Below the pieces are notes generated by a model. It saw only the letters and a program-made list of their open reading frames with translations. It made no database searches and had not been told where the DNA came from. A DNA stretch of 32,651 nucleotides from an uncultured Lachnospira sp. Lineage in GTDB: Bacteria > Bacillota > Clostridia > Lachnospirales > Lachnospiraceae. This document shows positions 1 to 8,775 of the stretch, piece after piece; within the stretch, counting starts at the first letter, position 1, and every line of letters starts with the position of its first letter. Location of the stretch: positions 1-32,651 of the forward strand of contig CAMZGB010000002.1 of assembly GCA_947306285.1 (NCBI GenBank). The letters run 5' to 3'. The position numbers were made by a program, and so were the translations under genes.

Positions 1-1588
1 AGTCACAATCAAATTCAAAGTAAAGAACGTTCGACTTAGGAAGTCCTGTCTCTGATTCTTCGCCAGTCTCGAAATTAGTAACTGTTCCAAACTTGTAATC
101 TTTAAATACCTTCGTTGGAATTCCACCGAGCTCTTTTGGAGGATTCTCGCGAAGTTTCTCAATTGTATTTTGAATCTTCTCTAATCCTTCTTTACCTTTA
201 AGAGTGATAGATTCTGTTCTATCTCTCCAGTATCCATATCTCCAGTATAATTCTTTAATCTTATCCCAAAGAGAAATGTCCCACTGTTTGTAGTATGCAG
301 CGGCCTCGGAGAAGACCATAGCAGCCACAACTGCGTCTTTATCTCTAGCATGTGTGCCAACTAGATATCCATAAGACTCTTCAAAGCCTGCGACGAATGT
401 GCCGTGTCCACTCTTCTCAAACTCAAGAATCTTTCCACCGATATATTTGAAACCAGTTAAAGTCTCAATACAATCTACATGGTAGTAATCAGCAATGTCA
501 TTTGCCATATTTGTACTAACTATAGTTTTGATGATAGCTCCATCTTCTGGAATTGTGCCATCCACATTCATAACATCAAGTTCGTACTCACAAAGTAGGC
601 AACCTTGCATATTCCCTGTAAGTGGAATGTATTCGCCACGTTCTTCGCCGCGGACGTAAATACCAATTCTATCTGCATCAGGATCTGTAGCCATTAGCAA
701 ATCTGCATCCACTTCAGTTCCTAACTTAACTGCCAATTCAAATGTCTGTGGATCCTCTGGGTTTGGATAAGGGCATGTTGGGAAATCGCCATTTGGCATC
801 TCCTGCTCCTTAACCACATAAATATTTGTGAATCCAAGTTCATCTAGCACACGACGCACTGGAATATTACCTGTTCCATGAAGTGGTGTGTAGACAATCT
901 TTGTCTTATCTTTAACTTTATCAATAGCATCCTGCTTCTTAACCTGAGTCTTGATAGCAGCGATGTACTTATCATCAATCTCTTTGCCAATCTGGATGTA
1001 AAGACCTTTCTCAATAGCCTCAGCCTTATCCATAGTCTTGGCTTCTGTAATATCGATAGCATTAACTTCTGCAGTAATTCCCTCATCGTGTGGAGGTGTA
1101 ACCTGCGCGCCGTCTTCCCAGTAAACTTTGTAACCGTTGTACTCTGCTGGGTTGTGGCTAGCAGTAATATTGATACCAGAAATACAACCAAGTTCACGAA
1201 CTGTGAATGAAAGCATAGGTGTTGGACGAAGTGCATCAAACACATAAGCCTTAATTCCGTTTGCTGCCAAGCAAAGTGCTGCGGCATCCGCAAACTCTGG
1301 TGACATATTTCTAGAATCATATGCTATAGCAACGCCCCTATCCTGTCCGTTTTGCTTGATTATATAGTTTGCAAGACCTTGAGTGGCTTTTCCAACTGTA
1401 TAAAAGTTCATACGGTTAGTACCAGCACCTATAATTCCTCTAAGTCCTGCCGTACCAAACTCAAGCTCTTTATAAAAGCGCTCTTCTATCTCTTTTTCGT
1501 CATTTTCAATGGCTCTTAATTCTTCCTTTGTTCCCTCGTCGAAGTAAGGATTCTCAAGCCATTCGTTATAAATATCTTTATAACTCAT
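1..1588 (-). CDS. pgcA: Phosphoglucomutase/phosphomannomutase (PgcA-like), 3' end cut by window
   Basis: An alpha-D-phosphohexomutase that interconverts hexose 1- and 6-phosphates in the cytoplasm, linking glycolysis to sugar-nucleotide synthesis. Reading in from 1588, the N-terminus contains EFGTAGLRG, typical of the ~580-residue PgcA/phosphoglucomutase-2 class. The catalytic phosphoserine loop TASHNPAEYNGYK is read near 1140-1180. The metal loop DPDADR lies near 660-685, and the substrate loop GFEESYGYLVG near 360-400. About 529 residues are present, so only the C-terminal phosphate-binding end is missing, beyond base 1. The start is the ATG at 1588, preceded by AGGAG with a 5-nt spacer. 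It follows the regulator-CCA gene on the same strand but has its own plausible promoter. Phosphoglucomutase is more likely than phosphomannomutase, but sequence alone does not settle substrate preference. Confidence 0.93.
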   Translation of the reverse strand, partial: MSYKDIYNEWLENPYFDEGTKEELRAIENDEKEIEERFYKELEFGTAGLRGIIGAGTNRMNFYTVGKATQGLANYIIKQNGQDRGVAIAYDSRNMSPEFADAAALCLAANGIKAYVFDALRPTPMLSFTVRELGCISGINITASHNPAEYNGYKVYWEDGAQVTPPHDEGITAEVNAIDITEAKTMDKAEAIEKGLYIQIGKEIDDKYIAAIKTQVKKQDAIDKVKDKTKIVYTPLHGTGNIPVRRVLDELGFTNIYVVKEQEMPNGDFPTCPYPNPEDPQTFELAVKLGTEVDADLLMATDPDADRIGIYVRGEERGEYIPLTGNMQGCLLCEYELDVMNVDGTIPEDGAIIKTIVSTNMANDIADYYHVDCIETLTGFKYIGGKILEFEKSGHGTFVAGFEESYGYLVGTHARDKDAVVAAMVFSEAAAYYKQWDISLWDKIKELYWRYGYWRDRTESITLKGKEGLEKIQNTIEKLRENPPKELGGIPTKVFKDYKFGTVTNFETGEESETGLPKSNVLYFEFDCD

Positions 1589-1621
1589 AAAAACTCCTAT
1601 CAACCAATTTTCCAAGTTATT

Positions 1622-1650
1622 ATTATACAATAAATGGTTTTAAAATTAAA
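1622..1650 (-). promoter_or_regulatory. Probable sigma-A promoter for the phosphohexomutase gene
   Basis: On the minus strand a perfect -10 TATAAT (1627-1622) sits 17 bp from a weak -35 TTTAAT (1650-1645, 3 of 6 matches), about 34 bp upstream of the mutase start. No convincing intrinsic terminator separates it from the preceding gene, so read-through is also possible. Confidence 0.5.
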
Positions 1651-1666
1651 CACTAAATTGGCATTT

Positions 1667-4450
1667 TTATAGCATTTTTTGGGCTATTTCTACTAGTTTT
1701 TCGTGGTTATTCAGTTCTGGTTCCGATAGAACTTTATCTAGCAGTTTTTCTAGTATTTCTCCTATCTTTTCACCGGGCTCAACACCCATATCAATCAAGT
1801 CCTGCCCTGTGATATCTAGTTCCTTAATGCTAGTGGCATAGCCTTTTTCCTTAATCTCGTCGAACTGTGCCTGACAGTACTCAAGCATTGGATAACCAAC
1901 TTCTCTAGCATAGTCGCTCTTACCCTCGTAGTCTGAGTATGAGAAGTCGATGAAGTACTGGTAAAAGTCCTTCCCAATCTCGTGAACACTTCGTCTGATT
2001 GTCTCTGGGTCTAGCGAGTATGGTCTGTCGTCGTGATGAAGAATTATGTGACTTACGGCTTTTATAGTCTTATTGTCCATCTTTAAGCGCTTCATAATCT
2101 CACGCGCTTTCTCAGAACCTGAGTCTGGATGATCTTTGAAGTGGTGATAACCGTCCTCATCCACCGACAACTCATCAGGTTTTGTGATGTCGTGAAGAAG
2201 CGCCGTCCATCTAAGAATTCTGTCTTTTCTAGTACTCTCCAAAACTTTGATTGTGTGTTCTCCCACATTGTGGTCATGATAAAGCGAGCGCTGCTCCTGA
2301 TTCATAAGCCTATCGAACTCTGGCATAATCACTTTTGTAATTCCAAGTTCATATGCCTTAATAAACATTCCAGGATGGTCAGACATAATTAGCTTCTCTA
2401 ACTCAGTCTGAATTCGCTCTGCGCTGATGTTTTTCAAATTTGGAGCAAGTTCCTTCATGGCTTTTTGCGTTTCTTCTTCTATTTCAAATCCAAGTTGCGC
2501 AGCAAAACGAACCGCTCTAAGAATCCTTAATGCGTCTTCGCTGAAGCGCTCGTAAGGATCACCCACGCATCTGATTGTTTTATTTTTTAAATCTTTGATG
2601 CCGTCAAATTCATCCACTAAACCTGCTTGGTTATTGTAGGCCATAGCATTTATCGTAAAGTCACGACGCATCAAATCTTCCTTCAAATCTGATGTAAACT
2701 CGACTGACTCTGGATGTCTTGAATCCTTGTACTCACCCTCAATTCGGTAAGTTGTAACTTCATATGATTCGCCACCCATTCGCACAGTAACTGTTCCATG
2801 TTCAATACCCGTGTCAAAGGTTCTATTAAAGATTCGCTTTACATCCTCTGGCTTCGCTGAAGTTGTGATATCCCAATCATCTGGGTTTCTATTAAGGATT
2901 GAGTCACGCACACATCCACCCACAGCAAAAGCCTCATAGCCCTCTTTGTCCAAGATGGATATGATTTTCTTCACGCTATTTGGAAGTTCGATATGAAGTT
3001 TTGATGTGTTTGTAATCTTCATCTTCTTATCCTTAAACTTTGGTATGTCCTTAGTTCCTAGTTTGTCTAACTCTTCAGCCATTATCTCGAATGCATCTTT
3101 TAGTTTGCTCTCCTCCACCGCGGAGTAGTTGATTATGAATTGGTGTTTGTAACTCTTCGCTTTTTGATAACAATAGTCCGAAACACTTTTTAGCTTTATG
3201 CCTTTTTTCATCAAGGCCCTTAGGAAACGTTTGTCATCTACCGCCAAATCAATCTCTAATATAAAGTGAAGTCCGGAAGATGCCTCTCGTATCTTTATCC
3301 TGTCGCTCATCCTCGAGTTTTTAAGCTCGTCCATTATCACCTTCCGGTAATTCTTATAGTAGTTTCTCATTCTATTGATATGCCTTGAGTAATATCCGTC
3401 CGATATGAAGGTAGCCAATGTATATTGATCAAAACTTGAAACTGTGCTTGAGTAAAACGATAGTTTTTCGTTAAACACTTTCATCAAAACATCTGGGAGC
3501 ACCATGTATGCAATACGAATAGATGGAGCCAAAGTCTTAGAGAAAGTATTTAAATATATAACTTTATCTGGATTTAAACTCTGCAATGTAGGAAGAGGCC
3601 TTCCTTTAAATCTAAACTCACTGTCGTAGTCGTCCTCTATCACAAAGCCGTGGTTTTTGTTAATAAGTTCAAGTAGTTTTGTTCTATTGTTAATAGGCAT
3701 CACACATCCAGTTGGGAAATGATGCGATGGAGATAGGTGAACAACTTTCGCTTTGGATGATTCCAATATCTTTAAGTCTATTCCATCTTCAAGCACTGGA
3801 ACTGGTATGCATTTGACACCATTGCTCTCATAAACGCTTCCCACTTTCTTGTGCCCTGGATCTTCTATGGCAATCATATGGTTCTTGCCAAGGAGCTGAA
3901 CGATCAATCCATATAGATATTCCATTCCGGCTCCCACTACTATGTTGTCCGGGTTGACATTCATTCCACGAAAGTCCGCAAGATGGTTCGCGATTGCTTC
4001 TCTTAAGCCTTCCACCCCCACATGGTCAGGACTTGCTAAGAAATCTGACTCACTATCAGCGATAGTCCTTCTCATAATCTTCGACCAAGTGTTAAATGGG
4101 AAGCTATCGTACATTATGTGGTTTGATGAAAAGTCTACTAATGGTTTTGGTTCTTCTTTTTTCTTATGAACAGGTGCCTTCGGCGAAGACGATTGTTCAA
4201 AACCACCCTCCACTTCGGACGCGAAGTAGCCCTTCTTCTCCACAGCATAAATATAGCCCTCGACCAAAAGCTGCTCATAGGCGTTTTGCACCGTGATAAT
4301 ACTGATTCCATGATTAGAAGCCATCTCACGCTTGGACGGCAGCTTTTCATCAGGCTTAACTTTGCCCGATAATATATCTTCTCTTATGCAGTTGTACAAG
4401 TACTCATACATAGGAGTTTTACCCCTAGATGAGAAATCATAAGTTAGCAT
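1667..4450 (-). CDS. MocR/PdxR-type regulator fused to CCA tRNA nucleotidyltransferase
   Basis: A 927-residue open frame joining two complete proteins. Residues ~10-78 are a GntR winged helix. Residues ~105-460 are an aminotransferase-like fold I domain with EDDYDSEF (272-279) and the PLP lysine K305 in TFSKTLAPS, which defines a MocR/PdxR regulator that senses pyridoxal phosphate. After a linker of ~13 residues, residues 477-927 form a full class II CCA-adding enzyme: GGCVRD (511-516), catalytic DDWD (524-527), RRDFTINAMAY, and the HD-type motif LHDITKP. That enzyme builds or repairs tRNA 3' CCA ends. The gene is divergent from a pyridoxal kinase gene, which fits a B6-responsive role for the N-terminal half. 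Each half has its family's normal length. An internal ATG at 3022 with a good SD could also make free CCA enzyme. The domain calls are secure; whether the fusion protein accumulates is inference. Confidence 0.93.
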   Translation of the reverse strand: MLTYDFSSRGKTPMYEYLYNCIREDILSGKVKPDEKLPSKREMASNHGISIITVQNAYEQLLVEGYIYAVEKKGYFASEVEGGFEQSSSPKAPVHKKKEEPKPLVDFSSNHIMYDSFPFNTWSKIMRRTIADSESDFLASPDHVGVEGLREAIANHLADFRGMNVNPDNIVVGAGMEYLYGLIVQLLGKNHMIAIEDPGHKKVGSVYESNGVKCIPVPVLEDGIDLKILESSKAKVVHLSPSHHFPTGCVMPINNRTKLLELINKNHGFVIEDDYDSEFRFKGRPLPTLQSLNPDKVIYLNTFSKTLAPSIRIAYMVLPDVLMKVFNEKLSFYSSTVSSFDQYTLATFISDGYYSRHINRMRNYYKNYRKVIMDELKNSRMSDRIKIREASSGLHFILEIDLAVDDKRFLRALMKKGIKLKSVSDYCYQKAKSYKHQFIINYSAVEESKLKDAFEIMAEELDKLGTKDIPKFKDKKMKITNTSKLHIELPNSVKKIISILDKEGYEAFAVGGCVRDSILNRNPDDWDITTSAKPEDVKRIFNRTFDTGIEHGTVTVRMGGESYEVTTYRIEGEYKDSRHPESVEFTSDLKEDLMRRDFTINAMAYNNQAGLVDEFDGIKDLKNKTIRCVGDPYERFSEDALRILRAVRFAAQLGFEIEEETQKAMKELAPNLKNISAERIQTELEKLIMSDHPGMFIKAYELGITKVIMPEFDRLMNQEQRSLYHDHNVGEHTIKVLESTRKDRILRWTALLHDITKPDELSVDEDGYHHFKDHPDSGSEKAREIMKRLKMDNKTIKAVSHIILHHDDRPYSLDPETIRRSVHEIGKDFYQYFIDFSYSDYEGKSDYAREVGYPMLEYCQAQFDEIKEKGYATSIKELDITGQDLIDMGVEPGEKIGEILEKLLDKVLSEPELNNHEKLVEIAQKML
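3020..3034 (-). promoter_or_regulatory. Internal ribosome binding site and ATG at the regulator/CCA junction
   Basis: On the minus strand AAGGA (3034-3030) precedes the in-frame ATG (3022-3020) by 7 nt, exactly where a stand-alone CCA enzyme should begin (MKITNTSK..., residue 477 of the fusion). In another frame the same bases read TAA GGA TAA, two stop codons flanking the SD. This looks like the relic of a normal gene-gene junction. Initiation here would give a 451-residue CCA enzyme of ordinary length. Confidence 0.6.
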
Positions 4451-4464
4451 AGTTCCTCTTAATC

Positions 4465-4508
4465 TGGTATTATTATTTTTTCTATTTTTGGTACTTTCAA
4501 TAATACCA
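4465..4508. promoter_or_regulatory. Perfect 10-bp inverted repeat: candidate operator of the MocR regulator
   Basis: TGGTATTATT (4465-4474) and its exact reverse complement AATAATACCA (4499-4508) lie in the 109-bp divergent spacer. One arm covers the -10 and the other touches the -35 of the regulator's own promoter. The second arm also lies in the spacer of the pdxY promoter. The arms are 24 bp apart, about two helical turns, which would suit a dimer contacting both sites. MocR family operators are often repeated half-sites, so this is the obvious candidate; binding is inference. Confidence 0.5.
4472..4500 (-). promoter_or_regulatory. Promoter of the regulator-CCA gene
   Basis: On the minus strand TTGAAA (4500-4495, 5 of 6 matches) and AATAAT (4477-4472, 5 of 6) are separated by 17 bp, about 20 bp upstream of the ATG at 4450. 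It overlaps both arms of the inverted repeat, which suggests autoregulation. Confidence 0.6.
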
Positions 4509-4523
4509 CCATAGTATTATAAT
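4495..4523 (+). promoter_or_regulatory. Probable pdxY promoter
   Basis: A perfect -10 TATAAT (4518-4523) lies 17 bp from a poor -35 TTTCAA (4495-4500), the same six bases that serve as -35 on the opposite strand. The weak -35 and the shared position suggest activation or mutual exclusion by the divergent regulator. Confidence 0.45.
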
Positions 4524-4559
4524 TTCAAACAATTTATAATCACTAAAAGGAGAGATATT

Positions 4560-5390
4560 ATGAAAAGAGTAATGAGTATTCAAGATGTATCTTGTATAGG
4601 TAAGTGCTCGCTTACTGTTGCACTTCCTATCATTTCGGCGATGGGCGTTGAGTGTGCAATCGTTCCAACAGCTGTGCTTTCAACCCATACACAGTTCAAT
4701 GATTTTACATTCCGCGATTTGACAGATGATATGGAGCCTATCAAGGAGCATTGGAAAAAAGAAGATTTCAAGTTTGATGCTTTGTATACTGGATACCTTG
4801 GTTCAAAGAGACAGATAGATATTGTGGCAGACTACTTTGACACATTTAAGACAGACGAAAATGTAATCGTAATGGATCCAGCTATGGCAGATAACGGAAA
4901 GTTGTATGTTGGCTTCGACGAAGACTTCGCCAAAGAGATGGCTAAGTTATGTTCAAAGGCTGACGTAATCCTTCCAAACATTTCGGAAGCATCACTAATG
5001 CTTGGCGTTGATTATCCTGGTGAGGATGCAAGTGTTGAGGAAGTCAAAGAACTTCTTTTGAAGCTTGCCGAACTTGGTCCAAAGCATGCGGTTATCACTG
5101 GTGTAGAGTTGGGTGATGGCAAGTTTGGATTTATGGGATATGACACGGAGAAGAAGGAATTCTACAGTTATGGAAATGATAAGGTTGATATGAAGTCACA
5201 CGGTACTGGCGATGTGTTTGCAAGCACATTCACAGGTGCTTTGATGAACGATAAGTCAATCTATGAGGCGTTGAAGATTGCCGCAGATTATACAAGAGAA
5301 TCTATTAAAAACACTTTTGATGATCCTAATGCTATTACATATGGCGTTAACTTTGAGAGCGAGATTCCATATTTGTTGAAAAGCTTATAA
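4560..5390 (+). CDS. pdxY: Pyridoxal/pyridoxine kinase
   Basis: A cytoplasmic ribokinase-fold kinase that phosphorylates pyridoxal, pyridoxine or pyridoxamine for PLP salvage. The 276-residue length is typical. MKRVMSIQDVSCIGKCSL matches the family's substrate-binding N-terminus. STHTQFNDF (41-49) and TGYLGS (77-82) are expected. GTGD (215-218) is the anion hole with catalytic D218. The start ATG follows AAAGGAGAG. The gene is single, divergent from the PLP-sensing regulator and closed by a bidirectional terminator. The arrangement parallels the MocR-type regulator PtsJ with pdxK in Salmonella (established knowledge), so control by the neighbour is likely. pdxY versus pdxK cannot be decided from sequence. 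Confidence 0.93.
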   Translation: MKRVMSIQDVSCIGKCSLTVALPIISAMGVECAIVPTAVLSTHTQFNDFTFRDLTDDMEPIKEHWKKEDFKFDALYTGYLGSKRQIDIVADYFDTFKTDENVIVMDPAMADNGKLYVGFDEDFAKEMAKLCSKADVILPNISEASLMLGVDYPGEDASVEEVKELLLKLAELGPKHAVITGVELGDGKFGFMGYDTEKKEFYSYGNDKVDMKSHGTGDVFASTFTGALMNDKSIYEALKIAADYTRESIKNTFDDPNAITYGVNFESEIPYLLKSL

Positions 5391-5412
5391 ACACATTTAA
5401 ATTTTGAAATAA

Positions 5413-5439
5413 AAAAGAGGATGTTTAACATCCTCTTTT
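5413..5439. terminator. Bidirectional intrinsic terminator between pdxY and metK
   Basis: AAAAGAGGATG (5413-5423) pairs perfectly with CATCCTCTTTT (5429-5439), with U-rich tails in both directions. It separates the convergent pdxY and metK genes. Confidence 0.9.
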
Positions 5440-5451
5440 GTTTTATCTTTT

Positions 5452-6618
5452 TTAGTAATCTAAATCTATTACCTCTTCCCATGGTACGCTGATGTCGTCT
5501 CTTCCGAAGTGTCCATAGGCAGCTGTTTGCTTATAAATAGGTCTTCGTAAGTCTAGCATCTTTATTATTCCGTTTGGAGTCAAATCAAAGTTCTTATTAA
5601 TGATTTCAATCAACTCTTCTTCTGATTTCTTGCCTGTTCCAAATGTGTCAACTGAGATAGATGTTGGATGCGCAACGCCGATTGCATATGAAAGTTGAAT
5701 CTCACACTTATCAGCTAGTCCTGCTGCTACTATATTCTTTGCAACAAAACGCGCTGCGTAAGCTGCGGAGCGGTCAACCTTTGTGCAGTCTTTGCCGGAG
5801 AAGGCTCCACCGCCGTGCTTAGCATATCCACCGTAAGTGTCTACAATAATCTTACGACCAGTCAAACCACTGTCACCATTAGGTCCACCAATAACAAAGC
5901 GACCTGTTGGATTGATGAAAAGCTTAGTTTCATCATCTATCATATCGGCATCTACTACCGCATCTATTACCTGCTCTTTTATATCTTTCTTGATCTGCTC
6001 CTGAGTTACGTCCGGGTCGTGCTGAGTAGAGATAACGATAGTGTTAACTCTAACCGGTTTATCGTTTTCGTCGTACTCAATAGTAACCTGGGCTTTTCCG
6101 TCAGGACGAAGGTAATCCAAAGTTCCATCTTTTCTTACCTGCGATAATCTCTTTGTGAGTTTGTGTGCCAAAGCAATTGGATATGGCATGTAACTATCAG
6201 TTTCATTTGTAGCATAGCCAAACATCATACCTTGATCGCCAGCACCTGTTTCCATGTCTTCGGCCTGGTCGCCTTCTCTTGCTTCAAGCGCTTTATCAAC
6301 GCCCATGGCAATATCGCTAGACTGTTCATCAAGCGCCACCACTACTCCACAAGTGTCCGCGTCAAAACCAAACTTAGCACGAGTGTATCCGATATCACGA
6401 ATTGTGTCTCTAACCACTTTTTGGATATCAACATATCCTGAAGTTGAAACCTCACCCATCACTAAAACTAGACCAGTTGTGATGGCAGTCTCACAAGCCA
6501 CACGACTCTGTGGGTCCTGTCTCATCAACTCATCCAATATTGCGTCAGAGATTTGATCACAGATTTTATCTGGATGTCCCTCTGTAACTGATTCTGATGT
6601 AAATAATCTATTACTCAT
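5452..6618 (-). CDS. metK: S-adenosylmethionine synthetase
   Basis: Makes S-adenosylmethionine from methionine and ATP in the cytoplasm. The 388-residue length is normal. All signatures are present: the N-terminal [20 protein letters not shown] with H15 and D17, [12 protein letters not shown], the glycine loop GGGAFSGKD, and the terminal DDISVPWE-like segment. The start has AGGAG with good spacing. It lies 36 bp downstream of the leuA-AraC fusion with no terminator between them, so the two are probably co-transcribed. I found no SAM riboswitch or promoter-like element in the 36-bp gap. Confidence 0.97.
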   Translation of the reverse strand: MSNRLFTSESVTEGHPDKICDQISDAILDELMRQDPQSRVACETAITTGLVLVMGEVSTSGYVDIQKVVRDTIRDIGYTRAKFGFDADTCGVVVALDEQSSDIAMGVDKALEAREGDQAEDMETGAGDQGMMFGYATNETDSYMPYPIALAHKLTKRLSQVRKDGTLDYLRPDGKAQVTIEYDENDKPVRVNTIVISTQHDPDVTQEQIKKDIKEQVIDAVVDADMIDDETKLFINPTGRFVIGGPNGDSGLTGRKIIVDTYGGYAKHGGGAFSGKDCTKVDRSAAYAARFVAKNIVAAGLADKCEIQLSYAIGVAHPTSISVDTFGTGKKSEEELIEIINKNFDLTPNGIIKMLDLRRPIYKQTAAYGHFGRDDISVPWEEVIDLDY

Positions 6619-6654
6619 GTTAACTCCTTTAACCTCTTGTCATTATAACACTAA

Positions 6655-8643
6655 CTACTTAGAATTTCTAAACTGAACTGGTGTCATACCATATTTCTTC
6701 TTGAAAGTTCTAGTAAAGTTTTCAACATTCTGGTATCCAACCTCGTGCGCGATAGTTTCCACATTTTTGTTTCCACTCTTAAGCATCGCTCTAGCTTTCT
6801 TCATTCGCACGTTAGTCACTATATCGCCGAAGGTCTTTCCAGATTTATCTTTTATATACTTTGAAAGATATGTCTTTGTAAGCTTGAACTCTTCAGCCAA
6901 CTCATCAAGAGTTACTGTCAAATAATTAGTATTAATGTAGTTTAGAATCTCAGTTAATCTCTCATCCTGATCATCTTTATCCTTAAGCGTTGCCACATAC
7001 TGGTTAACCGCCGAAGTCAAAGCATTAATTGATGACTTAATAATATCCTCATCAATACCAACGCCCCAGAACATTGTTCCGTTGCAGCTAATGCCTACGT
7101 ATGAAACCGCCTTCGACGAAGAACCACGAGAAAGCGAATGTTCTTCGTAGAATGAAAGTTCGTAGCTTATATCAAAGAATGATTTAAACGCATTACTTAC
7201 CGCATCCAATCTTCCATTACCTGTGCTCTTGATAACACGCTTCTTATCTTTATAAATTAATGTGACATCTGAAGTGATTCCACGAGTCTGTTTGAAGTGA
7301 ACTTCTGGAACTGCAAATACTGATGTATTATTCACATACTTATCTTCAAAGATTCGATAAATAGTCTCAGGTGAAAGTTCAGCATGCTCTTTGTCGGAGA
7401 CGTCCTTAATCATGTAGCCAACTTCCTCGCGCATCTCCTGAGGAATTGAAAGACCATAGTTAGTCTTAAGAACGTAGCTTACTCCACCCTTACCAGACTG
7501 AGAGTTAATTCTGATTACGTCTGAATCGTAAGTTCTTCCAACGTCAACTGGGTCGATTGGAAGATAAGGAACATTCCACTTGCCTTCTGGATCTGCATCA
7601 CGACAAGCCATTCCTTTGGCGATAGCATCTTGGTGAGAGCCAGAGAATGCTGTAAACACAAGCTCGCCTGCGTATGGCTGACGAGGGCCAACCTTCATCC
7701 GAGTCACGCGCTCGTAAAGTTCACAAATGCGTGGCATATCACTAAAGTCTAACTTTGGATCTACGCCGTGCGAGAACATGTTCATAGCAAGTGTCACAAT
7801 ATCCACGTTACCCGTACGCTCTCCGTTTCCGAAAAGTGTTCCTTCTATTCTATCTGCTCCAGCAAGTACTGACTGTTCTGCAGTTGCCACTCCACAGCCT
7901 CTATCATTGTGAGGGTGAACTGAAATAGTAACCGCATCTCTGTACTTCAAGTGTTTGTGCATATACTCAACTTGTGTTGCAAATACATGTGGCATAGCAT
8001 TCTCAACTGTAGCTGGAATGTTAATGATTACTTTGTTATCTTTCTTTGGTTTCCAAACATCAAGCACTGCGTTACACACTTCCAATGCGTAATCAACCTC
8101 AGTACCAGGGAAACTCTCTGGAGAATATTCAAATGAGAAGTTGCCATCCACTTCTGAAGCAAGCTTGTTTAATAACTCTGCTCCATCCACAGCAATCTGT
8201 TTAATCTCTTCCTTACTCTTCTTAAACACCTGCTCTCTTTGAGCAACAGATGTTGAATTATAAAGGTGGATTACAGCATGCTTTGCACCTTTGACCGCTT
8301 CGAAGGTCTTCTTAATGATGTGCTCTCTTGCTTGGGTAAGAACTTGCACTGTCACATCATCAGGAATCATGTTTCGCTCAATCAAAGCACGCATAAAGTC
8401 GTACTCTGTCTGAGAAGCTGCTGGGAATCCAACTTCGATCTCTTTAAATCCTATATCTACCAGTAACTGGAAAAACTCCAATTTCTCATCAAGACTCATT
8501 GGCTCGATAAGTGCTTGGTTACCATCACGCAAATCTACGCTACACCAAATAGGAGCCTCTTCAATATACTCCTTCTTTACCCAATCGTACGTAGCTTCTG
8601 GTGGCATAAAGTATTGTCTCTTGTACTTCTTGAAATTTTTCAT
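6655..8643 (-). CDS. leuA: 2-isopropylmalate synthase with C-terminal AraC-type DNA-binding domain
   Basis: First committed enzyme of leucine synthesis: 2-oxoisovalerate plus acetyl-CoA to 2-isopropylmalate. Residues 1-~440 hold the catalytic barrel with LRDGNQA (38-44), metal-binding HPHNDRGCG (243-251) and FGNGERTGN (271-279). Residues ~441-555 form the leucine-binding LeuA regulatory domain ([12 protein letters not shown], 475-486). The usual protein ends near 560. Here ~100 further residues (560-662; DNA 6966-6658) form a complete AraC-type double helix-turn-helix: [21 protein letters not shown] (582-602), then [20 protein letters not shown] (628-647) and [12 protein letters not shown]. 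The frame is continuous and no internal start is evident at the join. All catalytic motifs survive, so a bifunctional enzyme and leucine-sensing regulator is a reasonable inference. The metK gene follows. Confidence 0.94.
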   Translation of the reverse strand: MKNFKKYKRQYFMPPEATYDWVKKEYIEEAPIWCSVDLRDGNQALIEPMSLDEKLEFFQLLVDIGFKEIEVGFPAASQTEYDFMRALIERNMIPDDVTVQVLTQAREHIIKKTFEAVKGAKHAVIHLYNSTSVAQREQVFKKSKEEIKQIAVDGAELLNKLASEVDGNFSFEYSPESFPGTEVDYALEVCNAVLDVWKPKKDNKVIINIPATVENAMPHVFATQVEYMHKHLKYRDAVTISVHPHNDRGCGVATAEQSVLAGADRIEGTLFGNGERTGNVDIVTLAMNMFSHGVDPKLDFSDMPRICELYERVTRMKVGPRQPYAGELVFTAFSGSHQDAIAKGMACRDADPEGKWNVPYLPIDPVDVGRTYDSDVIRINSQSGKGGVSYVLKTNYGLSIPQEMREEVGYMIKDVSDKEHAELSPETIYRIFEDKYVNNTSVFAVPEVHFKQTRGITSDVTLIYKDKKRVIKSTGNGRLDAVSNAFKSFFDISYELSFYEEHSLSRGSSSKAVSYVGISCNGTMFWGVGIDEDIIKSSINALTSAVNQYVATLKDKDDQDERLTEILNYINTNYLTVTLDELAEEFKLTKTYLSKYIKDKSGKTFGDIVTNVRMKKARAMLKSGNKNVETIAHEVGYQNVENFTRTFKKKYGMTPVQFRNSK

Positions 8644-8715
8644 AATGTTACCTCTTTTCTGTAATAATATTTGTCAGTTGATTTGACTCATATTACACAT
8701 ATTTATAACAAATAA

Positions 8716-8751
8716 AATAAGATTAGTCAAGTTTTATTGACTAATCTTATT
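8716..8751 (-). terminator. Intrinsic terminator after the Fn3 protein gene
   Basis: A perfect 15-bp stem, AATAAGATTAGTCAA (8716-8730) with TTGACTAATCTTATT (8737-8751), and a 6-nt loop, followed on the minus strand by a T-rich run. It lies between the Fn3 gene stop and the leuA promoter region, so leuA starts its own transcript. Confidence 0.8.
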
Positions 8752-8775
8752 CTAAAAATATAATTATTTAATTAT

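Noticed and set aside
878-1210. Plus-strand open frame inside the mutase gene
   Set aside because: Antisense to a well-recognised gene, with no SD and no recognisable motifs; the same holds for the other plus-strand frames that overlap minus genes.
844-1320. 158-residue open frame on the minus strand
   Set aside because: It is out of frame with the phosphohexomutase, whose signature TASHNPAEYNGYK is read through the same bases; the shadow frame has no family features.
6619-6654. SAM riboswitch ahead of metK
   Set aside because: Only 36 bp separate leuA and metK, far too short for any SAM riboswitch.
8644-8775. Leucine T-box or leader peptide ahead of leuA
   Set aside because: About 70 bp remain between the upstream terminator and leuA; no T-box motif and no Leu-rich short frame are visible.
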